Positions 54,816-63,492 of a stretch of DNA of 64,000 bases are shown in pieces. The position numbers and the translations under genes are program-made. Every line of letters begins with the position of its first letter. Within the stretch, counting starts at the first letter, position 1. Source of the stretch: Seongchinamella unica (GTDB lineage: Bacteria; Pseudomonadota; Gammaproteobacteria; Pseudomonadales; Halieaceae); the NCBI RefSeq assembly GCF_004354085.1, contig NZ_SMSE01000002.1:1-64000 (forward strand). Direction: 5' to 3'. Below the pieces are notes generated by a model. The model was not told where the DNA came from, made no database searches, and saw nothing but the letters and a program-made list of their open reading frames with translations.

Positions 54816-56351
54816 ATGCAGCCCCTGAGTCGCATGACCGAATACCCCTCTGTCGAGCAGTGCCTGGGTCGCGTTGCCGAGTTCGATAACACCCAGCCGT
54901 GGATTTATGGCCACGACAATCCCTACCTGCACGGGGTGTATGCACCGGTGAGCACCGAGATGGATGTGGGGGAACTGCAGGTGGAAGGCGAGCTGCCCCT
55001 GGACCTGTGCGGTGCCTACTTTCGCAATGGCCCCAACCCGCGCTTTGAGCCGAAGAACCGCTATCACCCGTTCGATGGCGACGGCATGATGCACGGCGTT
55101 TATTTTCACCAGGGCAGGGCCCGCTACCGCAATCGCTATGTCGATACGCTGGCGCGCAATAACGAGTTGCGTGACGGGCGCTCGATATCCCCCGGGGTGA
55201 TGGGACCCTTCGACTACGAACTGTCCCCCTTTGGTATCAAGGACACCTCCAATACCGATGTGTTTTTTTACGACGGCTCCCTGATGAGCCTGTGGTATAA
55301 CGCCGGCCATCCTTACAGGGTGGACGCTCACGACCTGGGTACCCGCGGCTATTTTGAGTTACAGGGTCGTGACAAGCGGCGCATGTCGGCCCACTCCAAG
55401 GTGGATGTTCACACCGGGGAGCTGCTGTTTTTCGACTATGGCAACGAGCCTCCCTACATGACCTACGGTGTCGCCGACGCCAGTGGCCGGATGTTGCACG
55501 AAGTCGCTATCGACCTGCCCGGACCGCGCCTGCCCCACGATATCGGCGTGAGCCGCAATTACACGGTGTTGCACGATCTGCCCTTCTTTCATGACATGGA
55601 CATACTGCGCCGTCACGGTTATCGGGTGCTGACATTCCATCGCGATATCCCGATTCGTTTCGGGGTGATTCCGCGCCACGGGGCGGGCAGCGAGGTGCGC
55701 TGGTTCGAGTGTGAGCCGGGCTACATCCTGCACACCAGCAATTGCTGGGAGGAGGACGAGTGGCTGGTCATGGACGGCTGTCGCTCCACCAACCCGATGC
55801 CGGATTCACAGCCCGGGGAGGGCGAGCTTGCCTCGATGCTGGCCTATATGCGCCTGGAGGCCAATAATTATCGCTGGGCCTTCAACCTGCGCACCGGTGA
55901 GGTTCGCGAGGGCGATATCGATGACCTCAATACCGAATTCAACAAGACCAACCCGCTCTATATGGGTATCAAGGGCCGTTACGCCTATCACCAGCGCATT
56001 CCCCTGCACCACGAAGGCGGTTACACCCTGCGCTTTACCGGGCTGGTCAAGTACGACAACGAGACCGGCCGCCGCTGGCAGTGGGACTACGGTCCCGGCG
56101 TATTCGGCAGCGAGGCGGTGTATGCGCCGCGTCGCGGCGCCACGGCCAAGGACCGGGAAGACGATGGCTACGTCATCACCCTGGTGACCGACAGTAAGGA
56201 TTGGCAGTCACACTGCCTGGTGTTTGACGCCACTGATATCGAAGTGGGACCTGTCGCCCGGGTGTGCATGCCGCAGCGGGTTCCCTTCGGGTTTCACGCT
56301 ACCTGGGCGCGAGGAGAAGACCTCTATCCCGGTCGCCGGCATGAATTATGA
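54816..56351 (+). CDS. Carotenoid/stilbene cleavage oxygenase
   Basis: A 511-aa seven-bladed propeller oxygenase that cleaves a conjugated double bond to two carbonyl products with Fe(II) and O2. The four iron-binding His are found: H193 (RRMSAHSKVDVHTG), H241 (PRLPHDIGVSRNYTV), H306 (PGYILHTSNCWEED) and H494 (VPFGFHATWA). Family landmarks YFRNGPNPRFEPKNRYHPFD and GDGMMHGVYFHQG are present. The start at 54816 is chosen because GGGAGA precedes it; a GTG at 54759 would add a non-homologous 19 residues. Substrate may be an apocarotenoid or a lignostilbene-like compound. Confidence 0.92.
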   Translation: MQPLSRMTEYPSVEQCLGRVAEFDNTQPWIYGHDNPYLHGVYAPVSTEMDVGELQVEGELPLDLCGAYFRNGPNPRFEPKNRYHPFDGDGMMHGVYFHQGRARYRNRYVDTLARNNELRDGRSISPGVMGPFDYELSPFGIKDTSNTDVFFYDGSLMSLWYNAGHPYRVDAHDLGTRGYFELQGRDKRRMSAHSKVDVHTGELLFFDYGNEPPYMTYGVADASGRMLHEVAIDLPGPRLPHDIGVSRNYTVLHDLPFFHDMDILRRHGYRVLTFHRDIPIRFGVIPRHGAGSEVRWFECEPGYILHTSNCWEEDEWLVMDGCRSTNPMPDSQPGEGELASMLAYMRLEANNYRWAFNLRTGEVREGDIDDLNTEFNKTNPLYMGIKGRYAYHQRIPLHHEGGYTLRFTGLVKYDNETGRRWQWDYGPGVFGSEAVYAPRRGATAKDREDDGYVITLVTDSKDWQSHCLVFDATDIEVGPVARVCMPQRVPFGFHATWARGEDLYPGRRHEL

Positions 56352-56396
56352 GCCGGCTTTGGGCACAATGGCCCCTTGCGATAGCCCGGTGGTGGT

Positions 56397-57344
56397 ATGA
56401 CTGAACTGACAACCCGCGCCAGCTCGATTAATCGGGCGCTAGACCAGATAGGGGACAAATGGTGCCTGCTGATTCTGCAGGAGGTATTCTGGGGGGTGAA
56501 TTCCTTCGGCGGCCTGCTGCAGGAAACCGGTATTTCCCGCGGGGTGCTGTCCAACCGCCTGAAGTGGCTGCAGGATCACGACTGCCTGCGACGGCGCGGC
56601 AGCACGCGGTATCCGCGCTACCACCTGACGCGCAAGTCGGTAGACCTTTACCACAACGCCCTGATGGCGGTGGTGTGGGAAGACCGTCACTTCGATACCC
56701 CTGAAATCCAGGCGGTAAGGCTGGTGCACCGTAACTGCGGTAAGTCCTTTGTACCGCTAATGGTTTGTGGTTGTTGTCAGCAGGCTGTGGATGGGCGCGA
56801 GGTGAGTTACCTGCCCGGCCCCGGCGCGCAGCAGGACGTGCGCGGGAAAAAAGTGCGCCGGCGCTCGTCGGTGTCCGCGCATGAGGTCCCCAGCGAGCGG
56901 CAGGTCTACCGCAACCTCATTAACCTGGTGGGCGATCGCTGGACAGCCAACCTTATCGCGCTGGCCTTCCACGACCTCCACCGCTTTGATGAATTTCACC
57001 GGGAACTGCCGGTGGCCACCAATATCCTGTCGGACCGCATGCGCTTCCTGGTGGAGGAGGGCATATTCGAAACGCGACCGTACCAGCAGCGTCCGCTGCG
57101 TCACGCCTATCACCTGACCGGGAAGGGTTGGGATCTGTTCCCCTGGTTTCTCACCTTGCTGCATTGGGGTGACCGCTGGTGCGACCCGACTGGTGCCGGT
57201 CCGCCGATGAAGCTGATCCATGCGACCTGCAAGCAGCCATTGCATGGCCAGGTGGTCTGCGATCAATGCGACGACGAAGTGCGCCCCGACGAGGTGGGCT
57301 TTTCCATTCACAATGTGGCTGAGTACTCGGCGACAGGCTCCTGA
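56397..57344 (+). CDS. Tandem-fused HxlR family regulator
   Basis: A 315-aa transcription factor made of two HxlR-type winged helices in one chain. The first (ALDQIGDKWCLLILQEVFWG, then FGGLLQETGISRGVLSNRLK) and the second (NLINLVGDRWTANLIALAFH, then FDEFHRELPVATNILSDRMR) each match a whole HxlR domain. Each is followed by a Cys cluster, CGKSFVPLMVCGCCQQAV and CKQPLHGQVVCDQCDDEV, that may bind zinc. Ordinary HxlR proteins are about 110-150 aa and act as dimers; this one is a built-in dimer. It lies between the oxygenase and aldehyde dehydrogenase genes, so it probably controls the cluster. Confidence 0.88.
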   Translation: MTELTTRASSINRALDQIGDKWCLLILQEVFWGVNSFGGLLQETGISRGVLSNRLKWLQDHDCLRRRGSTRYPRYHLTRKSVDLYHNALMAVVWEDRHFDTPEIQAVRLVHRNCGKSFVPLMVCGCCQQAVDGREVSYLPGPGAQQDVRGKKVRRRSSVSAHEVPSERQVYRNLINLVGDRWTANLIALAFHDLHRFDEFHRELPVATNILSDRMRFLVEEGIFETRPYQQRPLRHAYHLTGKGWDLFPWFLTLLHWGDRWCDPTGAGPPMKLIHATCKQPLHGQVVCDQCDDEVRPDEVGFSIHNVAEYSATGS

Positions 57345-57424
57345 CAACCGATAATGCCAACGCCATCCATAACAAGGCTGCGCCGCGCCGTCATCCCGCC
57401 CCTGTGACTGATGGGTAATTGCCG

Positions 57425-59095
57425 ATGACTGACTGGTTCTCTGAACACCGCCCCCTCCTGGATAAAGCCCTGGATGCCTGCGCCAGGCGTTACTCATGGA
57501 GCGGTTGGCCGGAAAACCCCAGTACCAAAATTCACGGTGAGGAAAAGCCCGCCGCCGGCCGTGCCGACTTCGAGGCGATGCTGGCAAACGAGTTTGTATT
57601 GTCCCAGCCGGGGGCGTGCGGTTGGGTGGGTGAGGAAGTATCGCCCTACACCGGGCAGGCTCTGGGTGTTCGCTACGAGCAACTCGATCCAGCGGCACTG
57701 TTTGCAGCCATCGCCGAGGGTCGCCCGGCCTGGGCTGCCGCCACCCCGCAGCAGCGGGTGGGGGTGTGCCTGGAGATGCTGCACCGCTGCGGCGAGCAAC
57801 TGTTCGCCAATGCCCATGCCACCATGCACACTTCGGGTCAGTCCTATGTGATGGCCTTTGCCGGCAGCGGGGCCAACGCCCTGGACCGCGGGCTGGAAGC
57901 GCTGGCCTATGCCTACAAGGCGATGGCCGATGTGCCGGCCACGGCCCGTTGGGAGCGCAGCTTCGGTGGCGATGGCGCCGCCTGCCTCGACAAGCACTAC
58001 CGGCTGGTGCCGCGGGGCGTTTCTGTCGTTATCTGCTGTGCCACCTTTCCCCTGTGGAATACCTACCCGGCCCTGTGCGCGTCACTGGCAACGGGGAACC
58101 CGGTGGTGCTCAAGCCGCACCCCGCCGCTACGCTGCCGGTGGCGATGGTGGCCAGGGTGTGCCGCGAGGTGCTGGCCGAGGCGGGGTTTGATCCCAATCT
58201 GGTGACCCTGGCGGCGGACAGTCGCGAAGTACCGCTGGCCCTGGCGCTGGTGGAGCACCCGGACACTGCGATTATCGATTTCACCGGCAGCCCGCGTTTT
58301 GGCAGCTACCTCGAGCAGAACTTTTCCGGCAAACAGGTGTATACCGAAACCGCCGGCTGCAACTCGGTGGTGCTGGAGTCCACTGACGACCTGGCGGCCA
58401 CCGCCCGGGCCATCGCCCATTCCCTGTGCCAGGCCTCGGCGCAGATGTGCACCAGTGTGCAGAATATTCATGTGCCCGCCGATGGCGTCCGGGTTGGCGG
58501 TGAACGAGTGTCACTGACAGAGGTCCAGGGTGCAATTTGCGAGGCGGTGGACGGCTGGCTGGCGGAGCCCCGGCGGTCGGCGACGCTCTGCGGTACCCTG
58601 TTCGATCCCTCGGTTAGCCAGAATGTCGCCCGCTATCGCGAGTTGGCCGGCGACCGCATCCTCAGGGATTCCGCACCTCTCCACTATGCAGAGTTTCCTG
58701 ATGCGCGCACCGCTTCGCCGCTGGTGATTGCGGCGACAAACAGCGATCGTGAACTCTACCGTAAAGAGGTGTTTGGTCCCGTGTCCTTCATCATTGCCAA
58801 CGACTCGGCGGAGCAATGCCTGGCCGATGCCACCGCCAACGCCCGGGAGTGCGGGGCCATTACCTCTCATGTGTATTCGGTAGACGAGGCTTTTATCGAC
58901 GCGGCAGTGGAGGCCTATCACGGGGCCGGTGCTTCAGTGGCGGTGAACCTGCACGGGATGCCGATCAACTTCGCCGCGGCCTATTCGGATTACCATGTCA
59001 CCGGGCTCAACCCCGCGGGTAACGCCTGCCTGGCCGACCTGGCTTTTGTGACCTCGCGATTCCGCATCGTACAGAGCAAAGTCATGCGCCGCTGA
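57425..59095 (+). CDS. Aldehyde dehydrogenase, PaaN-like
   Basis: A 556-aa aldehyde dehydrogenase fold like the ring-cleavage-associated PaaN group. The catalytic Cys is C342 (ASAQMCTSVQNIHV) and the general-base Glu is E308 (YTETAGCNSVV). NTYPALCASLATGNPVVLKP and HPDTAIIDFTGSPRFGSYLE are cofactor-site landmarks. It would oxidise an aldehyde from the oxygenase reaction to the acid. Start at 57425 (ATG) rather than TTG at 57419. It is the last gene of the plus-strand unit; a hairpin follows. Confidence 0.88.
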   Translation: MTDWFSEHRPLLDKALDACARRYSWSGWPENPSTKIHGEEKPAAGRADFEAMLANEFVLSQPGACGWVGEEVSPYTGQALGVRYEQLDPAALFAAIAEGRPAWAAATPQQRVGVCLEMLHRCGEQLFANAHATMHTSGQSYVMAFAGSGANALDRGLEALAYAYKAMADVPATARWERSFGGDGAACLDKHYRLVPRGVSVVICCATFPLWNTYPALCASLATGNPVVLKPHPAATLPVAMVARVCREVLAEAGFDPNLVTLAADSREVPLALALVEHPDTAIIDFTGSPRFGSYLEQNFSGKQVYTETAGCNSVVLESTDDLAATARAIAHSLCQASAQMCTSVQNIHVPADGVRVGGERVSLTEVQGAICEAVDGWLAEPRRSATLCGTLFDPSVSQNVARYRELAGDRILRDSAPLHYAEFPDARTASPLVIAATNSDRELYRKEVFGPVSFIIANDSAEQCLADATANARECGAITSHVYSVDEAFIDAAVEAYHGAGASVAVNLHGMPINFAAAYSDYHVTGLNPAGNACLADLAFVTSRFRIVQSKVMRR

Positions 59096-59116
59096 TCGTT
59101 GCCGTCTGGCGACGAT
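59095..59116. terminator. Hairpin between convergent genes
   Basis: ATCGTTGCC (59095-59103) and GGCGACGAT (59108-59116) pair over 9 bp with one wobble and a 4-nt loop, between two convergent stops. It lacks a classical T-run immediately after the stem, though T-rich sequence follows at 59125-59139. Confidence 0.4.
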
Positions 59117-59152
59117 GGCATGGGTTTGAGGTTGTTTTCTAATGATGTCCAG

Positions 59153-60847
59153 TCAGTCCAGATCCGGCCATGACTCCCGCACCGGCATGCGTCGGTAAGC
59201 CTCCAGCAAACCCAGCTTCTCCACCAGCGGCTCCCAGCGGGGGTCGTTGTGCAGGCTCCGCAGCGTTTCCGTTGACAGCAGCTCGTCGGTAAGCCCGGGG
59301 TCTCGCCGTCGCACCGCGGTTTCCAGCCACTTGAAGGCGGAGTCGGCTTCTCCCGCTGCGGCAAAAATTTCGGCGATCTGGAAGGCACCGTCTTCGCCAT
59401 TCGCGGCAATAAACCGGGCGAGTTTGGCCTCGCATTCTTCGGAGCGGCGGTGTTGGTAGGCAATCAACAGCCAGTTGAAGTCGGTCCAGAAGTGGATATT
59501 CGCTGTCCGCTGCTCCTGCAGGGCCTCGTCCACCTCGCCGCGGGCGGCCTGGATCCGGCACAGGAAGCAGAAGGCGTTGTGATGATTGGCGTTCAGGGCC
59601 ATCAGCGAATGAAAGGCCGCCTCTGATTCGTCCAGCTTTCCCAGGTAGTAGAGCGCGCGGGCCCGGTCACTGCGTGCGTCCTGGTTGAGGGGGTCAAGGG
59701 CAATGGCCTGGTCACAGAACGCGACAGAATCCTCCAGCCGCCCCTCGCTGCGCGCCAGGCGCGCTTCTGCCACGTAGACATCGCTGTTGTCGGGGGCGAG
59801 TGCCCTGGCTCTTTCCAGGTCGCTGTGCGCGCCCGCCCAGTCCCATTCGTAATAACTCCTGAGCTGGCTCTGGCTGATCCAGCCCCCGGCGTGTTCGGAA
59901 TCCAGCTCCAGGGCGCGCTCGAGCGCCTTGCGACTGGCTGCAACACCTTCTTCCCAGCCGGCCTGGGCCGAGCCACCGCGCAGGGCGTAGACCAATGACA
60001 ACAGTGCCCATGCCGGTGCGTAGTCAGGATCGATGTCCACTGCCTGCTCGAGGTAATCCATTGCCTGGTTGAGCGAGTCAGGGGTGCGCTGGCGCTTACA
60101 GTGCAGCGCCTGCAGATAAAGATTATAAGCCTCGGAACTGGTCTCCCGGGCTACCGGGATTTTGTCCAGCAGCTGAGGCTTGAGCGATTCGACCACCGCC
60201 CGGGCGATTTCATCCTGGATGGCAAAGACGTTTGCCATGGAACGATCGTAGTTTTCCGACCACAGGTGATAGCCGTCCTGCGCCTTTATCAGCTGGGCGG
60301 TGATGCGCAGCTGATCGCCGGCCTTGCGCACGCTGCCTTCCAGAACATGCCTGACCCGCAGCTTCTCTGCTATCTCGCGAATATCCTCCTGCCTGCCCTT
60401 GAAGGAAAAGGCCGATGTACGCGAGGCGACATGCAGGCCCGGCACCTTGGCCAGCAGGTTGAGCAACTCCTCGGTCAGGCCGTCGGAAAAGTATTCCTGG
60501 TCACGGTCGGGTGACATATCCGCAAAAGGCAGGACGGCAATGGACTGCCCGGGGATTTCTACGGCCAGTTCTGCCGGTAGACCGGTAATTTCGGCCAGGG
60601 TCTGCTCCTCATCGGCACTGTCGCGCTGCACCCCGTCGGGTGTCAGTTCGAATGCCCAGGCCAGCACGATAGCAATCGGGAAGCCCAGAGCGAGCACAAT
60701 GATCAGCGCCTGCAGAATCCATTCGGGGGCAGTGAAGCTCTCCAGCAGAAACTCCGCTGCCTGGGCGACAATCCATCCGGTCACCACATAGGCTGCGGCG
60801 ACTTTGAAAACGTGGCGGCGCTTGAGCTCGGTGAAAAAGGTTGCCAT
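59153..60847 (-). CDS. TolB-like/TPR membrane protein
   Basis: A 564-aa protein. Two membrane helices at the N-terminus (VFKVAAAYVVTGWIVAQAAE and ILQALIIVLALGFPIAIVLA) are followed by a TolB-N-like domain with PGQSIAVLPFADMSPDRDQE, HVLEGSVRKAGDQLRITAQL and DGYHLWSENYDRSMANVFAI. About nine TPR-like helices complete it (AMDYLEQAVDIDPDYAPAWA is one). This architecture is seen in adenylate-cyclase-like regulators without the cyclase domain. GGAAGATCAG precedes the ATG. The function is likely protein-protein interaction at the inner membrane; the partner is unknown. Confidence 0.85.
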   Translation of the reverse strand: MATFFTELKRRHVFKVAAAYVVTGWIVAQAAEFLLESFTAPEWILQALIIVLALGFPIAIVLAWAFELTPDGVQRDSADEEQTLAEITGLPAELAVEIPGQSIAVLPFADMSPDRDQEYFSDGLTEELLNLLAKVPGLHVASRTSAFSFKGRQEDIREIAEKLRVRHVLEGSVRKAGDQLRITAQLIKAQDGYHLWSENYDRSMANVFAIQDEIARAVVESLKPQLLDKIPVARETSSEAYNLYLQALHCKRQRTPDSLNQAMDYLEQAVDIDPDYAPAWALLSLVYALRGGSAQAGWEEGVAASRKALERALELDSEHAGGWISQSQLRSYYEWDWAGAHSDLERARALAPDNSDVYVAEARLARSEGRLEDSVAFCDQAIALDPLNQDARSDRARALYYLGKLDESEAAFHSLMALNANHHNAFCFLCRIQAARGEVDEALQEQRTANIHFWTDFNWLLIAYQHRRSEECEAKLARFIAANGEDGAFQIAEIFAAAGEADSAFKWLETAVRRRDPGLTDELLSTETLRSLHNDPRWEPLVEKLGLLEAYRRMPVRESWPDLD

Positions 60848-60913
60848 CTGATCTTCCGTCCGTTGAAGAGCTGACTATAGCACTACCCGAACGAAAACGA
60901 CCCCCTTCCCATA

Positions 60914-61079
60914 TTTGGGGTCAGAGTAAAAACTCAGCGTTGGGACAGTCTGTTCACTCTGGCTCCACGTAATTTTTGGTAATTTTTGGGGTCATAATTT
61001 TTGGGGTCAGAGTAAAAACTCAATTTGGAATCAGAATGAATGGAATGTCCGAGCGCTGAGTTTTTACTCTGACCCCAAA
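60914..61079. repeat. MITE-like element with 26-bp perfect inverted ends
   Basis: The 26 bases at 60914-60939 are the exact reverse complement of 61054-61079; the core is GGGGTCAGAGTAAAAACTCA. A third copy of 22 bases, in the first orientation, is at 61001-61022, and short AATTTTTGG repeats lie at 60971-61005. No gene is encoded inside. Confidence 0.85.
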
Positions 61080-61280
61080 TTTACTCGCCGACTGAATTCA
61101 CCGGCGAGTGCGATCGCCAGCCCCGACGACACCGGGGACTGTGTTTTGTGATAGCAGGAAGCTACACTGTTACCGCCCAACCCTGGCTGCTGAAGTGGCG
61201 GATTGACGCACCTATCAACCACCAGCAGGCACCAGCTGTCGGGAGCCTGATCTCGGGACCAGCACTTGCGGAGCTATCTT
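61080..61280. other. Intergenic region upstream of the VOC lipoprotein gene
   Basis: Together with the MITE-like element this makes a 433-base gene-free stretch. No promoter boxes could be assigned with confidence; GGAG at 61270-61273 is the ribosome site for the next gene. Confidence 0.5.
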
Positions 61281-62201
61281 ATGAAAGCATTGAAACTTGT
61301 ACTGCTAGCCAGCGCTGTTGTCGCGCTAACGGTGGCCTGCGCTGCCACCCGGGTTGATATCCCGTCACTGGCTGCCGATGAAGAGGGCGCCGACCTGCCG
61401 GGTAAATTTGTCTGGCATGACCTGATTACCGATACGCCGGCGCAAACACGCGAATTTTACCGGCAGTTATTTGGCTGGGAGTTTCGCCCGCTTCCCGGTG
61501 GGGTCAACTATGAGATGATTTATCACCGCGGCACCGCGATTGGCGGTATGGTCGACCAGACCCGGCTGCCCGCGCAGGTAGATATTTCCCAGTGGGTTGC
61601 CGTGCTGGCTGTGGCGGATGTGACAGCAGCGACTGAGTATTTTCGTACCCGGGGCGGTACTGTTTTCACGCCGCCTACCTCACTCGGCGAACGAGGCCGT
61701 ATAGCCGTCGTTGCAGATCCCCAGCAGGCGGTGCTGGCGCTGTTGCAGACCGATGGGCGTGACCCGGGAGACACAGAGGCTCCGGAGGGCGCAGGCAACT
61801 TCCTGTGGAACGAGTTGTGGACGGCTGATGCGGCCAGTGCAAGCGGTTTTTACGCCGGCCTGGCGCCCTATCAACAGGAAACCCGGGCCATGCAGATTGG
61901 CACGCAAACCGTCGATTACCACCTGCTCGAATCTGCCGGTCGCCCGCGGGCAGGGATCCGCAACAAACCGATACCGGAACTGCCGTCGCACTGGGTCAGT
62001 TATGTCAGCGTAGACAATCAGAGTGCCCTCGAGCAGATCCTTTCCCGCGTTGAACAACTGGGCGGTCGGGTACTGGTACCGGCAACCGGGCGTTTGCAGG
62101 GTGGCGGGTCGGTGGCATTGATCGCCGGACCCTCAGGCGCCGGTATTGCATTACAGACATGGCCGCAGCAGACGGTGAGCGTCGCCGGGGAGGCCTGGTA
62201 A
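61281..62201 (+). CDS. Two-domain VOC/glyoxalase-fold lipoprotein
   Basis: A 306-aa lipoprotein (signal KALKLVLLASAVVALTVACA with Cys after VAC). The mature part has two vicinal-oxygen-chelate domains: GKFVWHDLITDTPAQTREFY in the first and GNFLWNELWTADAASASGFY in the second, each with the repeated beta-alpha-beta pattern. The usual metal His/Glu set is only partly visible. Substrate unknown; such proteins are often uncharacterised. The start at 61281 has GGAG 7 bases upstream. It overlaps the tiny lipoprotein gene by one base. Confidence 0.82.
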   Translation: MKALKLVLLASAVVALTVACAATRVDIPSLAADEEGADLPGKFVWHDLITDTPAQTREFYRQLFGWEFRPLPGGVNYEMIYHRGTAIGGMVDQTRLPAQVDISQWVAVLAVADVTAATEYFRTRGGTVFTPPTSLGERGRIAVVADPQQAVLALLQTDGRDPGDTEAPEGAGNFLWNELWTADAASASGFYAGLAPYQQETRAMQIGTQTVDYHLLESAGRPRAGIRNKPIPELPSHWVSYVSVDNQSALEQILSRVEQLGGRVLVPATGRLQGGGSVALIAGPSGAGIALQTWPQQTVSVAGEAW

Positions 62202-62386
62202 TGAAACAAACGCTGCTACGCTATTGTCTGGCCGCCGCCCTGGCTTGCCTGACGGCGAGCCTGAGCGGCTGCTCAGATCCGAATATTTACGGGAGCATCG
62301 GTATCTCCAGCGGCTACGGCGGTTATTACGGTGGCCACGGACCGCATGTGAGGACCAGCATCTCCATTGGCGGGCGCATACGCTAA
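62201..62386 (+). CDS. Small Gly/Tyr-rich lipoprotein
   Basis: A 61-aa lipoprotein with signal RYCLAAALACLTASLSGC and a mature part of about 37 residues rich in Gly, Tyr and Ser (SSGYGGYYGGHGPHVR). Function is unknown. It starts inside the stop of the VOC gene (TAATG) with GGGGAGG upstream, so coupling is likely. Confidence 0.7.
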   Translation: MKQTLLRYCLAAALACLTASLSGCSDPNIYGSIGISSGYGGYYGGHGPHVRTSISIGGRIR

Positions 62387-62450
62387 ATCGCGACGCACAC
62401 GCCTGCATGAGAGTTCGCCGCGCCACATGGCAGGTATCCTGGTCCCGCAA

Positions 62451-62867
62451 TCAGGCGGCGACGTCCCGGCTGGCCTCGATCATCACATCAGCCAGGGTGG
62501 TGTAGGCGATGGTCCACGCTTCTTCCACCTCTTCGGTGAAGGCGTCTCCGAGCCCCTGGCCCAGGGTCCACAACAGGGCAGCGCCCACCGTGTCGTAGTC
62601 ATCTTCCTTTACGCCGTAGCCAACGTGGCGCTGGCCAAGTTGCTGAACGGCGGGGACGATGGTGTCCAGTCGATCCAGTGACGCCACTGCGGTATTGAGC
62701 ATGGACATCAGCATCTTGCCCTGTGACTTCATATCGCCCTTGAACAGGGCCTTGTATTTCGGCTCGAGTTCGAACAGCCTGCCGTAGAAAAGCGCCGCCG
62801 CCTGTTGCGATATCGGGGCGACCTGTGCCCAACTGCTCTTTACCAGGCTGATTTGCTGAGGTGTCAT
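62451..62867 (-). CDS. Single-domain haemoglobin
   Basis: A 138-aa bacterial globin of the Vitreoscilla/flavohaemoglobin-globin-domain type. The proximal His is H81 (LGQRHVGYGVKEDDY), the distal Gln is Q49, and Tyr28 (LFYGRLFELEPKYKALFKGD) is at B10. No reductase domain is attached. Typical roles are nitric-oxide detoxification, oxygen supply or sensing. AGGAGAATGAA precedes the ATG. It is convergent with the lipoprotein genes and stands alone. Confidence 0.92.
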   Translation of the reverse strand: MTPQQISLVKSSWAQVAPISQQAAALFYGRLFELEPKYKALFKGDMKSQGKMLMSMLNTAVASLDRLDTIVPAVQQLGQRHVGYGVKEDDYDTVGAALLWTLGQGLGDAFTEEVEEAWTIAYTTLADVMIEASRDVAA

Positions 62868-63492
62868 TTCATTCTCCTGTCTGCGAATTGAGCTCGGTGC
62901 CGGTGGTGAATCTTGGCGTGTAATCTACCGCCACTTCACTACCGGCGACGCGATCACGTTGTTTTACCACTGCCTGATCCACGTATTGTTCCTGACAAAA
63001 CCCAAAAAAGGCACCCTCTCTACCCCGGGCCAGGCCGCGGGGGAGAGGGCGCCAGTGCCCTGGATGGTAACTTTACAGCTGTAACAGCCCGCGCTTTAGC
63101 AGCGCGGGTACTCAGCTAGCAGCATGATTCGTGCCATGTTCACAATCCCCCGGAAACAGTGACTTTGTCGCCCACGGGAAGCCCGCTGGGTGGCTCTTTT
63201 CGAAGCGCTTGCACTACCCGGGTGCCAAAAACATTCCATTTTGGCGCGGGGAGGGCACTCGATAACGGGATTGTGGTGCTGCGCGATAGGAGGGAGAGAC
63301 CGGTTTGTCAGCAGGCCTCGGCAATCTGTGGCAAGTCCGGGCTTGAAAGGCGGCAGGGTTTTGCTGCCTGCTTGCTGGAGAATTCTCTGGCCGAGAGAAG
63401 CCTGCTGTAATCGCCGCTCTCTTGATCTGGTGCATTTGTGTTGTAACAGCCATCGGATAATCTGCATCTGCGAATGAATCAGGGAAGCGAAG
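62868..63492. other. Long intergenic region with a strong hairpin
   Basis: No supported gene in 625 bases. A perfect 8-bp hairpin, CCCGCGCT-TTAGC-AGCGCGGG, lies at 63088-63108 without a T-run. Open frames on both strands across 63096-63477 resemble no family and show no consistent coding pattern. Confidence 0.5.

Noticed and set aside
63096-63467. Minus-strand open frame of 123 codons
   Set aside because: No recognisable family, Arg/Gln-rich, and open frames occur on both strands across the same stretch.
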